In this document: piece after piece, positions 1-8,093 of the stretch | Numbering within the stretch: the first letter of the stretch is position 1 | Layout: each line of letters opens with the position of its first letter | DNA from: Bacteroidales bacterium | GTDB taxonomy: Bacteria; Bacteroidota; Bacteroidia; Bacteroidales; UBA3663 | Reading direction: 5' to 3' | Length of the DNA: 64,000 nucleotides | Assembly: GCA_017449065.1 (NCBI GenBank) | Contig: JAFSKF010000031.1 | Location: 1-64,000 of the forward strand | The notes under the pieces: model-generated | The model's database searches: none | What the model was told of the DNA's origin: nothing | The model's input: only the letters and a program-made list of their open reading frames with translations | Made by a program: the position numbers and the translations under genes

Positions 1-123
1 AAGGGAAAGTGGATCAGACCGCAGGACTACGCAAGTACTGACACCCTCTTCTATGCCGCCAATCGGGCGCTGGCAGATGTCGGAAATAACCTGTTTATTC
101 ATTACTCGCATATAGCTGCTTAA
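1..123 (+). CDS. C-terminal 40 residues of an unidentified protein (5' end outside window)
   Basis: Frame 1 is open from the first base and ends at the TAA at 121-123. The tail reads ...GKWIRPQDYASTDTLFYAANRA... and finishes NNLFIHYSHIAA. I do not recognise the family from this fragment. It lies on the same strand as, and 29 bases before, the MarC-like gene and the pectin-related genes that follow, so it may belong to the same transcript. No function is assigned. Confidence 0.55.
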   Translation, partial: KGKWIRPQDYASTDTLFYAANRALADVGNNLFIHYSHIAA

Positions 124-152
124 TTTTGTTTACCTACTTATTATATTTATAT

Positions 153-734
153 ATGTATTTTGACTTTAAGGAGTTCCTCTCCGCTTTCATTGTTCTGTTC
201 GCCATCATCGACGTGACCGGCCTCATTCCTGTGGTCATCGACTTGCAGGAGAAATCTGGTCCTATCAATGCGATGAAGGCTGCCACCTATTCATTGGTCA
301 TTCTGGTGGTATTTCTGTTTGCCGGCGTTACCGTACTCGATTTGTTTGGCGTCGATATCAACTCTTTCGCCGTAGCCGGTGGCTTTGTGATTTTTCTGTT
401 AGGCATCGAGATGACGTTGGGCATCGAGATTTTCCGCTACACCGACGGCCCTAAAGGATCGACCACCCTCGTACCGGTGGTGTTCCCGCTCATAGCCGGA
501 GCCGGCACTTTCACCGCCCTCCTTTCGCTACGTGCCGAATACAGCATCCTGAACATCGTGCTTGGCCTGGTTGCCAATATCATTATCGTATATCTGGCTT
601 TGCGCAACGTCGATAAACTTGAGAAACTGTTGGGCAAAGGCGGCATCTACGTGTTGCGCAAGTTCTTTGGCATCATTCTGATTGCCATTGCCGTGAAACT
701 TGTGGCAAGTAATCTTTGCACACTTATTCAATAA
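153..734 (+). CDS. MarC-family integral membrane protein
   Basis: A 193-residue, strongly hydrophobic protein with about six membrane segments and the family pattern: an N-terminal FIVLFAIIDVTGLIPVVIDL segment (MarC proteins have a P-G/I-P loop here), LLGIEMTLGIE in the middle, and P-L-IAGAGTFTALLSL in the second half. MarC proteins are inner-membrane proteins of unsettled function; the old link to multiple antibiotic resistance was not upheld. An in-frame TTG at 126 would add nine residues. I chose the ATG at 153 because it starts just ahead of the first membrane segment. No clear Shine-Dalgarno is seen, which is usual in Bacteroidetes. Nothing in the sequence links it functionally to the pectin genes downstream. 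Confidence 0.85.
   Translation: MYFDFKEFLSAFIVLFAIIDVTGLIPVVIDLQEKSGPINAMKAATYSLVILVVFLFAGVTVLDLFGVDINSFAVAGGFVIFLLGIEMTLGIEIFRYTDGPKGSTTLVPVVFPLIAGAGTFTALLSLRAEYSILNIVLGLVANIIIVYLALRNVDKLEKLLGKGGIYVLRKFFGIILIAIAVKLVASNLCTLIQ
688..719 (+). promoter_or_regulatory. weak candidate promoter for the SGNH-pectinesterase fusion gene
   Basis: TAATCTTTGC at 710-719 resembles the Bacteroidetes -7 element (TAnnTTTG) with one extra base, and a TTG lies 19 bases upstream at 688-690. It sits inside the 3' end of the MarC gene, about 60 bases before the next ATG at 778. Confidence 0.3.
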
Positions 735-777
735 ACCTATAACACTCCTATTTACTAACTTTTTTTTGCGCTTACAC

Positions 778-2619
778 ATGAAAAGATTTTTTCTCTCGTT
801 GGGCTTGACGCTTTTGGTCACCTGTATGCAGGCAGTCACCGTCTTTACCATCGGTGACAGTACGATGGCAAACAAGCCAACCGGCAAAGACAATCAGGAA
901 CGCGGCTGGGGACAGATGCTTAGCGGCTTCTTCACCGACGATGTGGTGGTTGACAATCACGCCCTGAACGGACGTTCGTCGCTCAGTTTCTATCTGGAAG
1001 GCGAATGGAAGAAAGTCTATGATAAGATCCAGCCGGGCGACTATGTGTTCATTCAGTTCGGTCATAACGACGAAAAAATCAAGAATGCCCATCGCGGCAC
1101 GCGTCCGGGCAACCCGGAACCGGAAGTTTGTCCGACGCAATGGGGCAAAGACACCATTATCGGTGTACAAACGGCTTCGTTCGACTTCATGCTGAAACTG
1201 TACGTCGATCAAACCCGTGAGAAAGGCGGTATCCCTGTGCTGTTCAATGCCATCGCCCGACGCAACTTCTTCGAAAACAAGAATGCTGCTGAAGAGGATG
1301 ATCTTTTCGGTAAAGGAACCACGCAGAAACAGGAAGGCGACACCTTGGTGGAAACGCATATCATCAAGCGCGGAGACGGCACCATCGACGATTATTTAGA
1401 GGCACCCCGCCGCGTTGCACGCGAAAACAACGTGCCTTTTGTGGAGATGAATGCCATCAGCAAGCAACTGGTGCAAGGTATGGGCATTGAAGATTCGAAG
1501 AAACTGTTCTGCTGGATTCCTGCTGATACGAACCTGGCTGCACCCAAGGGTCGTGAGGACAATACTCACCTGCGTATTTGGGGCGCCCGTCAGATGTGCC
1601 GTGCTACCATCGATGCCATCGGCGAAGCCGTTCCTGCCCTAAAGCCATACATCCGCAAATACGATTTTGTGGTTGCCAAAGACGGTTCCGGCGATTTCTT
1701 TACCATACAGGAAGCCATCGATGCCATTCCCGACTATAACAAAGACACGCTGACAATCCTGCTGCAACCCGGCACCTACCACGAGAAACTTATCGTGCCG
1801 GAAAGTAAGGAGCATATCCGTCTGATAGCCAAGAGCGAGGGCAAGTGCGTCATTTCGTACGACGATTATGCCTCAAAGCCAAATGCCTTCGGCAAGAATA
1901 TGGGAACGTCCGGCTCGGCTTCTGTCTATATTTATGCCCCCGACTTCGAAGCCGACGGCATCACTTTCCAGAACACGGCTTCAGTGGAACGCTACAAGCA
2001 GGATCGCGGTGGCGTCGGACAAGCCGTTGCCATTCTGGTGAAAGGCGATCGTGCCGTATTCCGCCGCTGCAAGTTCCTCGGACATCAGGATACACTCTAT
2101 GCTTTCGGACAGAAAACCAAGAGCCAGAGCCGCCAGTATTACGAGGATTGCTACATTGAGGGTACTGTCGATTATATTTTTGGCTGGGCAACTGCGGTGT
2201 TCAACCGTTGCGAACTGCATTGTCTGGCAAACGGTTACGTAACCGCTGCTTCTACACCTGAAGGACAGGCTTTCGGTTATGTCTTCCACGACTGCAAGAT
2301 TACATCCGAAGAAGGAGTGAAATATTATCTGGGACGTCCCTGGCGTCCATACAGCCATGTGGTTTACGTCAATTGCTACATTGACGGCAACTTGCGTCCT
2401 GAAGGTTGGAACAACTGGGGCAAAGAGAGCAACGAACAGACCGCCTTCTATGCCGAATACAACACCAAGGGTGCCGGCGGAAAAACGGAGAAGCAACGCG
2501 TGAAATGGAGCCATCAGCTCAGCAAGAAAGAGTCGGCAAAATACAGTATCGCAAATGTGCTGAAAGGCGACGACGACTGGAACCCGGGCGTGACGTTCGT
2601 GCCGAAAAGAAAGAAGTGA
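778..2619 (+). CDS. Bifunctional SGNH acetylesterase (CE12-like) - pectin methylesterase (CE8) fusion
   Basis: 613 residues with a signal peptide (MKRFFLSLGLTLLVTCMQA). Residues about 20-285 are an SGNH/GDSL hydrolase of the rhamnogalacturonan acetylesterase type: block I GDST with catalytic Ser28, FGHND (block III), and DNTHL (block V Asp/His). Residues about 293-600 are a pectinesterase: GDFFTIQEAIDAIP, the acid/base pair in GHQDTLY (about 437-438), the nucleophile in GTVDYIFG (about 465), and LGRPW (about 518). All expected catalytic residues are present in both halves. It should remove acetyl groups and methyl esters from pectin in the periplasm or outside the cell. An in-frame ATG at 700 was rejected as start because it overlaps the MarC gene and precedes the signal peptide. 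The GH105 gene follows on the same strand. Confidence 0.9.
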   Translation: MKRFFLSLGLTLLVTCMQAVTVFTIGDSTMANKPTGKDNQERGWGQMLSGFFTDDVVVDNHALNGRSSLSFYLEGEWKKVYDKIQPGDYVFIQFGHNDEKIKNAHRGTRPGNPEPEVCPTQWGKDTIIGVQTASFDFMLKLYVDQTREKGGIPVLFNAIARRNFFENKNAAEEDDLFGKGTTQKQEGDTLVETHIIKRGDGTIDDYLEAPRRVARENNVPFVEMNAISKQLVQGMGIEDSKKLFCWIPADTNLAAPKGREDNTHLRIWGARQMCRATIDAIGEAVPALKPYIRKYDFVVAKDGSGDFFTIQEAIDAIPDYNKDTLTILLQPGTYHEKLIVPESKEHIRLIAKSEGKCVISYDDYASKPNAFGKNMGTSGSASVYIYAPDFEADGITFQNTASVERYKQDRGGVGQAVAILVKGDRAVFRRCKFLGHQDTLYAFGQKTKSQSRQYYEDCYIEGTVDYIFGWATAVFNRCELHCLANGYVTAASTPEGQAFGYVFHDCKITSEEGVKYYLGRPWRPYSHVVYVNCYIDGNLRPEGWNNWGKESNEQTAFYAEYNTKGAGGKTEKQRVKWSHQLSKKESAKYSIANVLKGDDDWNPGVTFVPKRKK

Positions 2620-2640
2620 CGAGAGAGCTGTGGGAGAGAA

Positions 2641-2742
2641 TGGGGCTGATGGGGCCCATTGGGTTTGATGGGTTTGATGGGCTTTATGGGGTTAATAACT
2701 AATAACTACTAACTATTAACTAATAACTGGAAACTAATAACT
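2641..2742 (+). repeat. Intergenic repeat, copy 1: G-tract array followed by TAATAACT-type repeat
   Basis: The gap between the fusion esterase and the GH105 gene is almost wholly made of two low-complexity blocks. The first has four G-tracts spaced by 6-base loops at 2661-2691 (TGGGTTTGATGGG type), fitting a G-quadruplex pattern on the sense strand. The second is a run of (T)AATAACTA units whose 28-base core at 2701-2728 recurs exactly, on the opposite strand, at 13963-13990. In both places the element lies between two codirectional genes, in the same orientation relative to transcription, just before a start codon. Confidence 0.8.
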
Positions 2743-2757
2743 TTTCTATTGATAATT

Positions 2758-3942
2758 ATGAAACTATTTTTCATCTCGGCTTTATGCCTCCTCACCTTAG
2801 AGGTGGCGCAAGCTCAAGAAAAATCGGAACCGATGTCGGTTCGTATGGTCAAAAGCGAACTGGTGCGCAATCCTGATCCTAAGACAATCGACTACAATGT
2901 GCAGTTGAAATGGAACTATACGCATGGCTTGCTGATCCAGTCGATGCAGAAGTGTGCCGCCAAATATCCATCATTGCAGGCAACGGTGGCTGACTATACC
3001 AAGAAGTATCTTGATGCCATTATCAATCCGGATGGAAGCATCAACCGCTATAAGAAAACCAACTACACACTCGATCATATCAACGCCGGTAAGATGCTGT
3101 TGGCTGCCTATCTGCTCGACCCGCAACCTCGCTACAAGACCGCACTCGATACACTCTACAGCCAGTTGTTGAGTCATCCGCGTGTGGCGGAAGGCGGTTT
3201 CTGGCACAAGAAAGCCTATCCGCACCAAATGTGGTTAGACGGCATCTATATGGAAGCACCGTTCTATGCAGAGTATGCTCTCCGCTTCTTGAAAGGCGAA
3301 GCACAAGAGGCTGCCTTCAACGATGTGGTGAACCAGATTATGGTGGTGGCTCGTCATACCTACGACCCAGAGAACGGTTTGTATCGCCATGCCTGGGACG
3401 AAGCCAAAGCGCAGGCTTGGGCAGATCCGAAAACCGGTCAGGCTCCTCACGTCTGGGGACGTGCTTTGGGTTGGTACACGATGGCAATGGTGGATGTTCT
3501 GGGCTTCTTGCCTGAGAATCATCCCGGTCGCGATTCGATCCTTTCGGTGCTGAAACCGTTGTGCGAAAAGCTCCGCAACTTGCAGGATCCCGTCTTCGGA
3601 GCCTGGTATCAGGTGATGGACGAAGGACAGCGTGACGGCAATTACCTCGAAACATCTTGCACCGCGATGTTCGCCTATACCTTTATCAAAGGTGCCGACA
3701 ACGGCTGGTTGCCCCAAGAATTCCGCACCTATGGATTGAAAGCCTACGATGGTTTGAACAAATACTTTATCCGCGAAGACAAGGACGGCACCATCTCGCT
3801 CACTCGCATTTGCGGTGTTGCCGGTTTGGGTGGCACGCCTTATCGCAGCGGAACCTTCGACTATTATATCCACGAAATCGTGCGTGACAACGACCCGAAA
3901 GGCATCGGTCCTTACATCATGACAGCTGTATTAGTAGAATAA
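2758..3942 (+). CDS. GH105 unsaturated rhamnogalacturonyl/uronyl hydrolase (YteR/YesR type)
   Basis: 394 residues with a signal peptide (MKLFFISALCLLTLEVAQAQ). The family removes the 4,5-unsaturated uronic acid left at the non-reducing end by pectin or rhamnogalacturonan lyases. The (alpha/alpha)6 barrel signature residues are visible: LDHINAGKMLL (about 105), HQMWLDGIYMEAPF with the conserved Asp about 161, HVWGRALGWYTMAMVDVL, and a C-terminal GGTPYRSGTFDYY. A TTG three codons upstream (2749) is in frame; the ATG at 2758 is preferred. It probably acts in the periplasm on oligosaccharides released after de-esterification by the preceding fusion enzyme. The upstream gap is filled by the repeat element at 2641-2742. 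Confidence 0.92.
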   Translation: MKLFFISALCLLTLEVAQAQEKSEPMSVRMVKSELVRNPDPKTIDYNVQLKWNYTHGLLIQSMQKCAAKYPSLQATVADYTKKYLDAIINPDGSINRYKKTNYTLDHINAGKMLLAAYLLDPQPRYKTALDTLYSQLLSHPRVAEGGFWHKKAYPHQMWLDGIYMEAPFYAEYALRFLKGEAQEAAFNDVVNQIMVVARHTYDPENGLYRHAWDEAKAQAWADPKTGQAPHVWGRALGWYTMAMVDVLGFLPENHPGRDSILSVLKPLCEKLRNLQDPVFGAWYQVMDEGQRDGNYLETSCTAMFAYTFIKGADNGWLPQEFRTYGLKAYDGLNKYFIREDKDGTISLTRICGVAGLGGTPYRSGTFDYYIHEIVRDNDPKGIGPYIMTAVLVE

Positions 3943-3967
3943 AATAAATAATAAAAACCAAAATATT

Positions 3968-4174
3968 ATGCTAAAATTTCTGTTTTCCCGCCACAGATCG
4001 GCTTACATCCGATTGGCATTTAAGTTCAATACGACCCCAGAACACGTGTATAAGATTGCACACGGACAATCTGTTCACGGACAGAAGGACTCCGACATTA
4101 TGCACGAACTGCTGGATCTGCGTATCGTACATCGCCACCGTCACTCACAGAATCCAGACGATTACGAGATGTAG
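3968..4174 (+). CDS. Small conserved protein, HTH-like, unknown function
   Basis: A 68-residue basic, His-rich protein (MLKFLFSRHRSAYIRLAFKF...). The stretch TTPEHVYKIAHGQ resembles the recognition part of a small helix-turn-helix domain, followed by KDSDIMHELLDLRI. Similar short proteins with a variable arginine-rich N-terminus are, as far as I recall, conserved in Bacteroidetes, but no function is known to me. It lies 25 bases after the GH105 gene and 29 before the GH97 gene on the same strand, so it is probably cotranscribed with the pectin genes. No signal peptide or membrane segment. Confidence 0.65.
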   Translation: MLKFLFSRHRSAYIRLAFKFNTTPEHVYKIAHGQSVHGQKDSDIMHELLDLRIVHRHRHSQNPDDYEM

Positions 4175-4203
4175 TTTTTCTCTAACCATCTGATGTTTAT
4201 CGA

Positions 4204-6258
4204 ATGAAATTATTTCTTCTTACTTTACTTACATCGGCTACTGTCGCAGCAGTAGCCCAAGAGGTTACAAGTCCTGACGGACGCCTGCAAGTGCAGGTTC
4301 AGACAGGCGCAACGACGACCTATCGTGTGACCTACAACGGAAAGACGGTGCTCCAGCCCTCTCCTGTCGGTTTGATGGCCGATTATGCCGATCTTGCCTC
4401 GAATCTGAAACTGGTGAAAGCTGATATCGATACGGTGCGAAACAGCTACGATATGGATCGCACCAAGAGCGCTCATAGCGATTATCTGGCTACCCGACTG
4501 CGCTGCCAGCTGAAGAACCCGGAAGGCTGGCCGATCGATATTGTCTTCCAGGTATCGGACAACAACGTCGCTTTCCGCTACGAACTGAGCAAGCATCCGA
4601 AGAAGGAAAGCGGCAGCGTGCGTGTGATGCAAGAGAAGACAAGCTTCTGTTTCGACGACACCCACACCACCGCTTTCGTCTGTCCGCAAAGCGACCCGAT
4701 GATTGGCTGGAAACGCACCAAACCCAGCTATGAGGAGAATTATGTATATGATGCTCCGCTTTCCTCCCGCTCCCAATACGGACACGGCTGGACGTTCCCC
4801 TGTCTGTTCCACCAGACAGAAACCACCGGAAGCGGCAAGAAAGCAAAGACGCAAGACTATTGGATACAGATCAGCGAAACGGGGGTAGATAGTCGTTACT
4901 GCGCTTCTCACCTCTCCGACTATACCGACGGCCGATATACCATCGCCTTCCCGATGCCGGAAGAAAACAACGGTAACGGTACGGTTGAACCTGCCTTTGC
5001 CCTACCGGGCGCTACCCCTTGGCGCACCATTACGGTAGCCGACAATCTGGCTCCTATTGTCGAAACCACCGTGATGTACGATGTGGTGGAACCTCGTTTC
5101 GAGACACAGAACACCTACAAGTTCGGACGCGGCACCTGGAGCTGGATTCTGTGGCAGGACAATTCCATCTGCTATGAGGATCAGGTCAAGTACATCGATC
5201 TGGCAGCTGCTATGGGCTACGAATATGTGTTGGTCGATAACTGGTGGGATGTACAGATCGGACGCAAGGAGAACCCGGTGAAGGGTCACACGATCGAAGA
5301 TGTGATCCGCTATGCCCATCAGAAAGGCGTAGATGTTTTCCTCTGGTACAGTTCGAGCGGCTACTGGAACGATATCGTACAAGGTCCGATCAACCGCATG
5401 GATAACAGCATTGGCCGAAAACGTGAAATGCGTTGGATGAAGGAACAAGGCGTGAAGGGTATCAAAGTGGACTTCTTCGGTGGCGACAAACAGGAAACGA
5501 TGCGCCTTTACGAAGAGATTCTGAGCGATGCGGACGACTACGGCCTGATGGTGATTTTCCATGGTTGCACGCTGCCTCGCGGCTGGGAGCGCATGTATCC
5601 GAACTATGTAGGTTCGGAGGCAGTTCTGGCAAGCGAGAATATCTATTTCGAAAGCCGCTTCTGCGAAAAGGAAGCCCAAAATACCGCCACCCATCCGTTC
5701 ATCCGCAATGCGGTAGGTGCCATGGAGTTTGGCGGATGCTTCATGAACCGTTACATGGATCGCAACAACAACCGGCGTCACCAGCGCCTCACTACCGACG
5801 TGTTCGAACTGGCTACAACGGTATTGTTCCAGAATCCGATTCAGAACTTTGCTTTGGCGCCCAATAATCTGGCAGAACTGAATGTCCGCGAGGGACGCGA
5901 GGCGGGTCCTGCGCCACAGGTTTGCATGGATTACCTGAAATCGGTACCCACCACTTGGGATGAAACCCTCTTCTTAGACGGTTATCCCGGCAAGCGCGTA
6001 GCGTTGGCCCGTCGTCACGGCAACCAATGGTACGTTGCTGCCATCAATGCCGAATCGGCTCCATACGTGCTTACCCTCGACCTCTCCCGACTGTCAGGCA
6101 TCAATCCAGCAAAGATACAGTTATACTCCGGTGGCAACACGCCTGTTGTTTCGACGCCTAAGGTGAAGAAAAACAAGCTCACCATCAGCATCGCTCAAAA
6201 CGACGGTATCGTGATTGTGGCTGAAGCCAACGGGATAAATAACAGAATGAAACTATAA
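4204..6258 (+). CDS. GH97 glycoside hydrolase, retaining type (alpha-galactosidase-like)
   Basis: 684 residues with a signal peptide (MKLFLLTLLTSATVAAVAQ). GH97 architecture: N-terminal beta-sandwich starting EVTSPDGRLQVQVQ, a (beta/alpha)8 barrel, and a C-terminal beta domain. Key point: the barrel carries GIKVDFFGGD with Asp423 where retaining GH97 enzymes have their nucleophile, and lacks the HHE and NAHE glutamates of the inverting SusB type. Lining up PNYVGSEAVLASENIYF with the same segment of the SusB homologue at 41557 places the acid/base at Glu478. Characterised retaining GH97s are alpha-galactosidases, so a role on galactose-decorated pectic or other plant glycans is inferred. It sits between the small protein and the outer-membrane barrel pair. 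Confidence 0.88.
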   Translation: MKLFLLTLLTSATVAAVAQEVTSPDGRLQVQVQTGATTTYRVTYNGKTVLQPSPVGLMADYADLASNLKLVKADIDTVRNSYDMDRTKSAHSDYLATRLRCQLKNPEGWPIDIVFQVSDNNVAFRYELSKHPKKESGSVRVMQEKTSFCFDDTHTTAFVCPQSDPMIGWKRTKPSYEENYVYDAPLSSRSQYGHGWTFPCLFHQTETTGSGKKAKTQDYWIQISETGVDSRYCASHLSDYTDGRYTIAFPMPEENNGNGTVEPAFALPGATPWRTITVADNLAPIVETTVMYDVVEPRFETQNTYKFGRGTWSWILWQDNSICYEDQVKYIDLAAAMGYEYVLVDNWWDVQIGRKENPVKGHTIEDVIRYAHQKGVDVFLWYSSSGYWNDIVQGPINRMDNSIGRKREMRWMKEQGVKGIKVDFFGGDKQETMRLYEEILSDADDYGLMVIFHGCTLPRGWERMYPNYVGSEAVLASENIYFESRFCEKEAQNTATHPFIRNAVGAMEFGGCFMNRYMDRNNNRRHQRLTTDVFELATTVLFQNPIQNFALAPNNLAELNVREGREAGPAPQVCMDYLKSVPTTWDETLFLDGYPGKRVALARRHGNQWYVAAINAESAPYVLTLDLSRLSGINPAKIQLYSGGNTPVVSTPKVKKNKLTISIAQNDGIVIVAEANGINNRMKL

Positions 6259-6268
6259 TCCCTAAAAC

Positions 6269-7120
6269 ATGCTTAAAAAATTTTATTTCATGGCATCGCT
6301 CCTACTGACAGGAACGATTGCCGTAGCACAACCCGAACCCGGCACCTTTTCCATCACGCCGAGAATCGGAATAACGGCAACTACGCTGACAGATGACGCA
6401 TCGCTGACTATTCCGTTTATGTGGCACCGAGATACGCCGAGCGACACTTATGTCTCTTACGGCTCAGGCCTGAACAGTGCATATTCCACCAGGCAACTCA
6501 ATGAAACCGAATATCAGATGGCATTAGCGGGAGCTGTAGATCTGCAATGGAACTACAACGAACGCTGGTCCTTTGTCTCTGGCATCGGCTACAGTATGCA
6601 AGGATGCAAGTACAAGACGGATTCTTACCAACCGAAAGCGACAAATGAGATAATAAAAGACGGGACTTGGGACACGAAGGATGTCAAGATGAATCTGCAT
6701 TACCTAAGCGTGCCGGTTATGGCAAAATTTTACGTCGGACACGGGTTCGCCCTGAATGCCGGTTTGCAGTTCGACTGGCTTTTGCAGTCGTACCTGAAGA
6801 GTCACTTAGGCTATTACTGCGAATACATGGACACCTATTATTTCGCTTATGTGAGTGAAAGTTGGAAACAATCGGTCTTCGGGGGCGTTCATGAACGCAA
6901 TATGAAGAACAAGGTGGATGACTCCTTCCATCGTTTTGCTCTATCTCTTCCTGTAGGTTTTTCGTACGAATACAAGCGCTATGTGGCCGATATGCATGCC
7001 AATATCGGACTTAGCGATATCAGCGACAACAAGGGAGCTGCACGTAATCTCGGCTTTATGTTCACTTTGGGTTATCGGTTTGATTTTAGATTCAGTAATT
7101 GCTTCGGAAACAATGAATAG
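6269..7120 (+). CDS. Outer-membrane beta-barrel protein (PorT/OMP_b-brl type), copy 1
   Basis: 283 residues with a signal peptide (MLKKFYFMASLLLTGTIAVAQ). After cleavage it begins PEPGTFSITPRIGI and shows alternating hydrophobic strands rich in Tyr/Phe/Trp (VDLQWNYNERWSFVSGIGYSMQGC, LNAGLQFDWLL, PVGFSYEYKRYVADMHANIGL), ending near GYRFDFRFSNCFGNNE. This fits an 8-stranded outer-membrane porin-like barrel of the PorT-like group common in Bacteroidetes; the role of the group is unknown. It starts 10 bases after the GH97 stop and overlaps the following paralogue by 8 bases, so the pair is cotranscribed and probably translationally coupled. Confidence 0.8.
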   Translation: MLKKFYFMASLLLTGTIAVAQPEPGTFSITPRIGITATTLTDDASLTIPFMWHRDTPSDTYVSYGSGLNSAYSTRQLNETEYQMALAGAVDLQWNYNERWSFVSGIGYSMQGCKYKTDSYQPKATNEIIKDGTWDTKDVKMNLHYLSVPVMAKFYVGHGFALNAGLQFDWLLQSYLKSHLGYYCEYMDTYYFAYVSESWKQSVFGGVHERNMKNKVDDSFHRFALSLPVGFSYEYKRYVADMHANIGLSDISDNKGAARNLGFMFTLGYRFDFRFSNCFGNNE

Positions 7121-7979
7121 TAAGACACTTATTTTAATGACGGTTGCCCTCTTGTCGGGCACAATCGCAATCGCACAGCCGGAACCGGGCACATTTTCAG
7201 TAATTCCTAAGGTCGGTATCTCTGCCAACAAGTTCACAGGAGATACGGACGAGGTCCTCTGGTTCGGAATAGCGGATATGGGAAGATATTATGAGATACA
7301 AAGGCGGGAGAATCCGACTCACCCCTATCAGGTTAATGTACCCGAGGAAGAGTATTACAACCAAATACTGATGACGTTCGATAAGCCAAAAATCCAGACA
7401 GGCTTCACCGGCGGTGTTGATTTCCAGTATCAGATCAGCCGGCGCTGGGCAGTTTCTGTCGGATTGAACTACAGCTATAAGAGATGCGGCTTCAAGACAA
7501 GCAGCGAAGAGCAGCTTTTCGCCCGCGTGCCGAATTTCGAATGGGAATCAGAGTCTTTAGTGTATAAGATGCACTATTATCAGTTCCCCATCCTGGCGAA
7601 ATTCTACATATACAAGGGATTGGCGCTGAATGCCGGCGCGCAGTTCGGAGGCCTGCGTCAGGCATACCGGAAATACGAAAGCCGTGTCTTGTTCTACTCC
7701 ACAAGCCAATATTTCATACGAGACGAGGTGATGAGAGACTATTGGTGGAGCTCTAAGCTTGAAGTGGGCAAATGGTACAGCAGAAAAACGGACGTCCGGC
7801 TTACCCGTAATCTTGAAAAATTCGATTTTTCCATCCCTGTCGGATTGTCGTACGAATATAAGGAACTGCTGTTCGACGCTCGTGCCGACATCGGCCTGAC
7901 CAGCATTTCGAAGAACGATGACATCAAATGCCGGAACTTAGGTTTCGTGTTCAGCATCGGCTATCGTTTCGACCTTTAA
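7113..7979 (+). CDS. Outer-membrane beta-barrel protein (PorT/OMP_b-brl type), copy 2
   Basis: 288 residues, a diverged tandem paralogue of the preceding protein. Both mature N-termini read AQPEPGTFS..P..GI, both have a Y-GC/RCGFKT strand and LNAG-QF, and both finish with GF.F..GYRFD. Signal peptide MNSKTLILMTVALLSGTIAIAQ. The ATG at 7113 lies inside the last codons of copy 1 (8-base overlap); an in-frame ATG far upstream (6981) was rejected because it precedes the signal peptide and lies within copy 1. The protein ends on an aromatic-containing strand (GYRFDL), as expected for an outer-membrane barrel. A rho-independent terminator follows. Function unknown; association with the pectin locus is by position only. 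Confidence 0.8.
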   Translation: MNSKTLILMTVALLSGTIAIAQPEPGTFSVIPKVGISANKFTGDTDEVLWFGIADMGRYYEIQRRENPTHPYQVNVPEEEYYNQILMTFDKPKIQTGFTGGVDFQYQISRRWAVSVGLNYSYKRCGFKTSSEEQLFARVPNFEWESESLVYKMHYYQFPILAKFYIYKGLALNAGAQFGGLRQAYRKYESRVLFYSTSQYFIRDEVMRDYWWSSKLEVGKWYSRKTDVRLTRNLEKFDFSIPVGLSYEYKELLFDARADIGLTSISKNDDIKCRNLGFVFSIGYRFDL

Positions 7980-7996
7980 CATCCTTCCGATGAGAC

Positions 7997-8042
7997 AAAA
8001 GAAAAGCCTGGTACCCCGGTTCGGTATCAGGCTTTTTCTTTA
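7997..8042 (+). terminator. Rho-independent terminator of the plus-strand pectin cluster
   Basis: Stem GAAAAGCCTGGTACC (8001-8015), loop CCGGTTC, partner GGTATCAGGCTTTTTC (8023-8038) followed by TTTAT. About 15 paired bases with a G-T wobble. Placed 20 bases after the stop of the second barrel gene; the A-rich left side could also let it act for leftward transcripts. Confidence 0.85.
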
Positions 8043-8093
8043 TGCTGAAGAATTCAACTTTCGCAAGCTTCAGGTAAGAACTATGAAAGGCTG

